The position numbers were made by a program, and so were the translations under genes. Below are positions 58,381-64,000 of a stretch of DNA of 64,000 nucleotides, piece after piece. The number at the start of each line of letters is the position of its first letter. The stretch's first letter is position 1. The stretch covers positions 12,715,800 to 12,779,799 of the forward strand of contig NC_058151.1 of assembly GCF_011075055.1 (NCBI RefSeq), written 5' to 3'. The DNA comes from Mangifera indica (Eukaryota > Streptophyta > Magnoliopsida > Sapindales > Anacardiaceae). Under the pieces are notes generated by a model that saw nothing but the letters and a program-made list of their open reading frames with translations, was not told where the DNA came from and searched no databases.

Positions 58381-60160
58381 TTATTCTTCTTCCGGTGTCT
58401 TTATCCATTTAATGAATTCCTTGGAAGTCTTGTCAGACAGACCCCCTTCTTTGACACTTCTCAATGTCATTTCCTGGAGGTCTGAAGCTCTAGCTCTGAA
58501 ATTTTCATTGCTCAGCACTTGATCCACCTTGGTCTTGATTTCTTCTCGTGTGATGATCTTACCTTCTTTTCGGTTAAATTTTAAACCCACCTTCCAAATA
58601 TCACAGATGTAGCTTTGATTAATGAATTGGTCACCAAAATACGGCCAGCACAAGAAAGGAAGCCCATTGCTTACACCTTCCATGGTGGAATTCCAACCAC
58701 AATGACTAAAGAAGCAGGCAATTGAAGGGCGAATCAAAACCTTCTGTTGCGGCGCCCAACCCACCATTTTTCCACGGTTGGCTACCCTTTCTTGAAAGCC
58801 TTCTGGGTAGGCTTGATTTGTATCCTCGGTAATATCTTGCCTCACAACCCATAGAAATGGCCTGTTAGTAAGTTCAAGCCCTAATGCAAGCTCCTGAAAT
58901 TGGATCTTGTCAAAAACTGTTAGGCTGCCAAATGCAACATAAATAACTGAGCGAGGTTGTTGCTGATCAAGCCAAGTCAAGCAAGTTGAGTCTTCTGGCC
59001 AGAAGTATCCCGCTGAATTTCCTTGTCGGTTGCTTGCTAAAAGTGGTCCAATTGGAAGAATCTTCGGAACCAAGTTGAATGCTTCAGGCTCAAGGTCATA
59101 CGTTGTGTTGCAAATCAGGTAGTCAGCTGCCATTTGTGTACCGTCTGTGCCCTTAACAATAAGCTGAAAAACATTCCTCTGGGTAATCAAGTCGCCACAG
59201 TTCCACACAAGTTCTGCACTCGTTATTGTAGGCATGTTTGCTCCCAACTCTATCATTCGTCCACTCTCCGTTGCAGTTCCTAAAAAATTAACAAGTATCA
59301 TACCTATAGTCATATAAAGCCCTTAGTCACATATACCATACATTAGAAGCCGGCTCAAGTCCTATATTTTGAACTTGAAATCCTAATTGGGCTAACACTA
59401 TAATAATAGTAGTGTCACTACTTACATCGCTTGACTTGGTCTGAGATATATGATAATGATTTTTGTACCAAATAATAAGAAACTTAAAATAATCACACCT
59501 AAAAAACTAATTATTTAGATTGAAAAACTTAAAATCATATAAATCTTATATCAATAGCTTATATTATCCAATATAAAATTTAAATCTCATATCTTACATT
59601 TAACCAAGTCTATTGACGAAGAGGAAATATTAAAAATATATATATGCGTTTTTATCAAGTGTCTTGCCATCTTTGTTAATGATTCCTTCATCAATCAATT
59701 CGGGTATACGGTGGTACAAGGCAAGAGCCGCCGCTGCTGTCGACAATAACGCAGCCCGCTTATTAATTTTGAGTTTCTCTGCTACTGGAAACACCATTCC
59801 AACATGCACATCAGCAATAACACAAGTGATCTTTTCGTCTTCCTCTTTGTTGTTCATCTCTTGTATGAGCTCTTCCAGCTTCCCTGGCATCACCTTTACA
59901 AATGATTCACATAACTTGCCTAAATCATTTCGATCCTCCCAAGGTTCCAATCCGTCTGGAATCGATACTAGCTGGAGTTCTGGATCATCTCCGACGTGCT
60001 TCTTTCCCTGCAAGGCGTTGATGATCAGCTTCTGAGTATGATCCGTGTTCACAAAGGTGACCCTCAGGCCATGCTGCAGTAAGCATTGTGAAAGCTCAAG
60101 GAAAGGAATCACATGGCCTTGTGCTGGGGAAGGTATTACCAGAACATGTGGACGACCCAT
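58381..60160 (-). CDS. UGT83A1-like UDP-glycosyltransferase, copy 7 (full-length frame, 463 aa, GC-AG intron)
   Basis: Exon 1 60160-59668 (493 nt), exon 2 59279-58381 (899 nt), intron 388 bp, phase 1. The joined frame gives 463 residues without a stop. Predicted UDP-glucose-dependent glucosyltransferase of small molecules, cytosolic. N-terminal domain: MGRPHVLVIPSPAQGHVIPF with the catalytic His in AQGH, and CVIADVHVGM with the partner Asp. C-terminal domain: PSPG box WAPQQKVL..., HCGWNS..., ending FGDQ. Position 10 of the box is Arg (VLIRPS) instead of the usual His. The donor reads GATG|GCAAGA at 59667-59666, where the sister copy 6 has GATG|GTAAGA, so splicing requires the GC-AG class; GCAAGA is an acceptable GC donor context. 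If unspliced, the frame reads on to KNAYIYF and stops at 59630. It ends with an acidic tail PEEE. Probably functional, with reservations about splicing. Confidence 0.85.
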
Positions 60161-60840
60161 TTTGTGTTTTTGCTTTGTGTGTTCTTGTCAAAAAATTAGG
60201 CTTCCCACATAACATGTTGATAACTAGTTTTAGATACAGACATGATAAGATAATTTTGCCGACAAATGTATACCACCGAATTTTAAATATTTATCTTCTT
60301 GGGTCGGTTCTAAATTACGAATTTAATATTGGGAAATTGCAAATTTTAGCACTATTTTATTCCGTGTATACAAAATTATCACCTATTCTAAAGCTTTCAC
60401 AAATATACCACAACAGTACTCATCTTCTCCAAAATACCCCTCTTCAATCTTTCATGCACAAATTCTCTCTCTTCTTCTCTGTAACTTTTTTCTCTCTTCT
60501 TCCTCTTCTTTCAAAGTGATAAAGGAATCACTTTCTCTTCTTTCAAAGTGATAAAAGAATCACTCTCTCTTCTTCCTCATCTTCAAAAACAAAAGCAGCA
60601 AATTACTTTGAAGAATTCTTCAGATTAAGAATTCTTCAAAGAAGAATTTAAAAAAAAAAAGATCAACTCACAAAAAAACTCAACTACATCCATTTTATAT
60701 CATAAAAGAAATGACCATAAAAAAATATCATTTAGTAGGATTTAACTGGAAAAAAAAATTAACATTTAAGGATTAAAACTGAAAAAAAAAATTTACGATT
60801 AACCGAAAAAAAAAACAAACGTAGACGTGAAATTCTGAAA
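60161..60840. other. upstream flank of UGT copy 7
   Basis: 60161-60300 matches the copy 6 flank. A CT-rich block at 60460-60580 contains a tandem duplication: CTTCTTTCAAAGTGATAAA followed by RGAATCACT, twice, at about 60506-60567. Homopolymer A runs follow. Nothing coding. Confidence 0.5.
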
Positions 60841-61766
60841 ATTATTTCTGTGCTGTACATATAAGGAATATATTATAATATTATATAATATAATATTATA
60901 ATAATATATATTATATTATATTATTATATATAATAATATATATTATATATTATTTTATTATAATATTATAATAATATTAAAATATATTATATTATTAATA
61001 ATTATATATTTTATATATATATATAAAACGGTTGGCAATTCCGTCAACTATTTATATTAATATATTAATTTTTTATATTATTATATAATATATTATAATA
61101 TTATTATATTATATAAAAAATATATTAATATATTATAATATATAAAATATATTATATATATAATATTAATATTATAATTAATATTATAATATATATATAT
61201 ATATAAAATATAATTTTGTTACCAAGGGTTGGCATCGCCAACCGCCAAGGGTTCACCAACCCTTGGTTTATATATTATATATATAAAATGACACCCTTGG
61301 TTTATATATTATATATATATATATATTATATTATAATATAATACTGTAGCATTTTTATTGATATGGGTCTTATCTCTTTATAAAAGATAAAATGTAAGCA
61401 TTGACATACGCACCCTTTTATGAAATAAAATAAAATATATTATATATTATATAAAATGGCAAATAATATATACATATATTATATTATATAATATTATATA
61501 TTATAATATATAATAATATAATATAATTATAATATTCTAATTAAAAATATAATATAATATATAATTATAATTATATTAAATATAATATATATTATATAAT
61601 TATATAATAAAATATATATAATATATTAACGGAAAAAAAAAAATAAACTGGAAATTCTGGGAATTATTACGCCAACCTTTCCCACACCACTTGCTTTGCT
61701 TTATAAAGAGTGGGTCCACCCTATATTAATGCTACAGACCAATTTCCCTTATCGTCAACCCAAACT

Positions 61767-61835
<69 letters not shown>

Positions 61836-62764
61836 CATATATATTTTTTTATATTATTATAATATATATAAATATATTATAATATAATATTATAATATGT
61901 ATTCATATATATTATAATATTATATATAATATATTATAATATATAATTTTAATATTTTATTTATATATATTATAATATATAATATTATATATTATATATA
62001 TAATATATATATATAATAACTAAGGGTTGGCGGGGCCAACTTTGGTAATATATATTATATATAATATATAATATTATAATTATATTATATTAATATTAAT
62101 ATTATAATATTATATATATTATATTATAATATTAATATATAATATTATAATATATATTATTATAATATAATATAATATATAATATATAATTATATTATTA
62201 TAATATAATATATTTTATATATTATAATATATTATATATTATATTATTATATTATTATATTATTAAAATAAATTAAAAAAGGACGCCAACCCTTTTGGCG
62301 CCAAGGGTTGGCGTACTACCTTTTTTTTATTTTTAATATTATAATATATAATCTTAATATTATCTATTAATATATTAATATTATATATATATAATATTAT
62401 AATATATAATATTAATATTATCTATTAATATATTAATATTATATATATAATATATTTTATATATTATAATATATTATATATATTATTATATTAATATATT
62501 ATTGATATAATATAATATATTATTTATATTATTATAATTATATATTATATTATAATATATTATTTTATTATAATATTATATTAATATTATAATAAAATAA
62601 TATATTATATTATTATAATATTAGTAATTATATATTATAATATATAATATTATATATATTAACATAATAATATATATAATATTATATATTGTTGCCAGGG
62701 TTGGCGGAGGTTGGCGATTCCGCCAACCCATTATTTATATATATATAAAATATATTATTTAATT
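60841..62764. repeat. 1.9-kb almost pure A/T tract with embedded GC-rich palindromes
   Basis: Long runs contain only TATA/ATAAT-type sequence, including a (TA)n run at 61770-61831. Set into it are short islands built from GGTTGGCG and its complement CGCCAACC: about 61028-61050, 61222-61268, 61670-61682, 62023-62050, 62281-62321 and 62692-62731. Several are palindromic in themselves, for example GGTTGGCGATTCCGCCAACC. Near 61650 a GGAAATTCTGGGAATTATT word resembles GTGAAATTCTGAAAATTATT at 60825. No protein or RNA gene recognised. Assembly in such sequence may be unreliable. Confidence 0.85.
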
Positions 62765-63640
62765 GGGAGAAACATGAAATCTAGACATCATGCATGATTC
62801 TCAACTTTTATATTAGCTTCAATCTCACTTTATTTTATAACTTTTTGTTATACTTGAAGACTTTACAAAATGATGAAGAGTAAGATGTTAATTGGGTAAA
62901 ACTGTTTCTTACTAGTAATATTAAAAAAATTATAATTTTATTTCATTTCCTTTCCCAAGTTTTGAAAACTAACAACTTTATCTCTACCTAAATATTTCAA
63001 GTTTTAAAAAATGACTATTTCCCCCTACCCTTAGGTTTTCTTCTTCTCCCCTCTCTAGCCACCACTCCATCACCAACGACTTTCTCTTTCCACCTTCACC
63101 ATCGGAATCCTTTGGCTGACAGCTTTGGAAGCCTGTGTGATGAAGAAATGACGTCTCTTCATCGATCTCTTTTCTCGAAAGAAACAATGAAGAGAAGAGA
63201 TTCTTCGTCATCTCTTCGTCTCGGAAGAAATTAACAAAGAAACCTGTCTCTTTGTCGACAAAAAGAGATGATGTCTCTTCATTGGACAACCTCCCATGAT
63301 GGTTGTATGAACAATTCCAACGGTGAGGGTGGGAAAGGAAGGAGTCGGTGATAGAGTGGTGGCTAGAGATGAGAGAAAAGAAAAACCTATGTTGGGGGGG
63401 GGGGGGGGGGGGAGTAGTCACTTTTTAAAACTTAAAATGTTTAGACAGGGGTGAACTTGTTAATTTTTATAATCTGAGGAAGGAAATGAGATAAAATTAT
63501 AATGTTTTTAATATTACTGATAAAATAACGGTTTTATATTTGACTCTAATAGAAAAGTTTAACAGATTTTGAGTAATTGATGGGTATGAGTTTAAGATTA
63601 CACTATATCTTAGGTGGGAATAAGTCTTTTGGCCTATAAA
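62765..63640. mobile_element. fold-back element, truncated (start of the next duplication unit)
   Basis: Duplicate of 56024-56872 with the same right terminus (complement of GGCCAAAAGACTTATTCCCACC). Contains a 19-bp G-run at 63394-63412. The 145-codon frame at 62984-63421 is a by-product of the palindromic interior and starts inside the repeat. Confidence 0.65.
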
Positions 63641-64000
63641 AAAATTATATTTTCATCTAACTATTTTATATTTTTCCTTTTTTTCTCCCATATTTTTCTC
63701 CTTTCACCATTATTACATAAATGACCTTGTTATCCCTTCTAGCGTCGCTCTATATAGCCTTTTCCAAACTTGAGTGAAGAGGGTTTTCTTTGGATTTTCA
63801 AATTGAGTGGCATCCCAATTTACATGACAACGCCACTGAATTTGAGAATCCAAAGAATACCCTTTTCACCCAAAATTGTGGTTGAGGGTTTGTACAAGAG
63901 TGAAGTATATCAATTTTAGAACATTTGACGGTCACCCAAATGTTGATTAATTAATTCTAAAATCATGAACATAATTATGGTTAATAAATATACTTGATTA
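63641..64000. repeat. 3' flank of a further UGT unit (unit 8), cut by the window edge
   Basis: About 360 bp closely matching 56873-57230 (3' flank of copy 7) and less closely 52218-52580 (copy 6). Shared landmarks are CTTTCACCATTATTACATAAATGACC, then CAAATTGAGTGGCATCCCAATTTACATG. By analogy the stop codon of another UGT gene should lie about 1.1-1.5 kb to the right. Confidence 0.8.

Noticed and set aside
22000..60035. plus-strand open frames opposite UGT exons (for example 21968-22330, 30010-30291, 49607-49927, 59664-60035)
   Set aside because: They are antisense shadows of the conserved UGT exons; the same shadow recurs in each paralogue because the sequence is duplicated.
61696..61887. 63-codon frame with an Ile-Tyr repeat
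   Set aside because: Pure translation of the (TA)n microsatellite.
60841..62764. AT-rich tract considered as organellar DNA or an endogenous pararetrovirus
   Set aside because: No organellar gene, no reverse transcriptase or coat-protein motif in any frame; only TA repeats and short palindromes.
62984..63421. 145-codon frame on the minus strand with a proline run
   Set aside because: The proline run is the G/C homopolymer (63394-63412) and the remainder is fold-back repeat; the duplicate at 56220-56640 is not conserved as a frame.

Overview
This is nuclear DNA of a flowering plant, almost certainly a eudicot. The signs are a plant-type TCP transcription factor, plant family-1 UDP-glycosyltransferases (UGTs) with GT/GC-AG introns, a eukaryotic tRNA-Thr with no encoded CCA, AT-rich intergenic DNA, and nested plant transposons (Ty1/copia, Mutator-like, hAT, MITEs). 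The species cannot be named from the sequence.

Layout. Positions 1-1318 hold a possible 5' leader of a minus-strand gene and a fold-back element. Positions 1319-11304 are one degenerate Ty1/copia retrotransposon (minus strand) bounded by a perfect 5-bp target duplication (AACTT). Its 5' LTR is split by a 2.9-kb Mutator-like element (8352-11266) with a perfect 9-bp target duplication, and the other LTR preserves the uninterrupted sequence. Between the 5' LTR and pol, where gag should be, lies an array of about two dozen small hairpins with a common loop. A tRNA-Thr(CGT) gene follows at 11409-11480, then a MITE-rich stretch, then an intact CIN-type TCP gene (14413-15462, minus) and a long intergenic region.

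From about 21.7 kb to the right edge is a head-to-tail cluster of seven UGT83A1-like genes, all on the minus strand. Each has two exons and one phase-1 intron. Copies 3 (35520-37679) and 7 (58381-60160) keep full reading frames (453 and 463 aa). Copy 5 (49462-51277) has lost its C-terminus. Copies 1, 2, 4 and 6 carry frameshifts or nonsense codons. Copies 5 and 7 can only be spliced at the conserved position through a GC donor. Flanking repeats show that copies 1-4 arose by one series of segmental duplications and copies 6-7 by another. The start of a further unit at the right edge predicts an eighth copy outside the window. Copy 4 is a mosaic of two sequence types, and copies 2 and 3 are nearly identical in the gene but differ in their promoters, so gene conversion or unequal exchange is likely.

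Transposons date these events. A roughly 0.8-kb Mutator-like fold-back element sits 52 bp upstream of the ATG in copies 1 and 2, and copies 3 and 4 have the empty site. A 3.6-kb hAT element (38082-41655), with a degraded transposase and a nested fold-back, interrupts the unit upstream of copy 3; three paralogous empty sites define its target duplication. The last 4 kb contains a 1.9-kb, almost pure A/T tract punctuated by short GC-rich palindromes.

Functionally the window holds a developmental regulator (TCP), a tRNA and a small-molecule glucosyltransferase cluster in birth-and-death evolution; everything else recognisable is transposon-derived.
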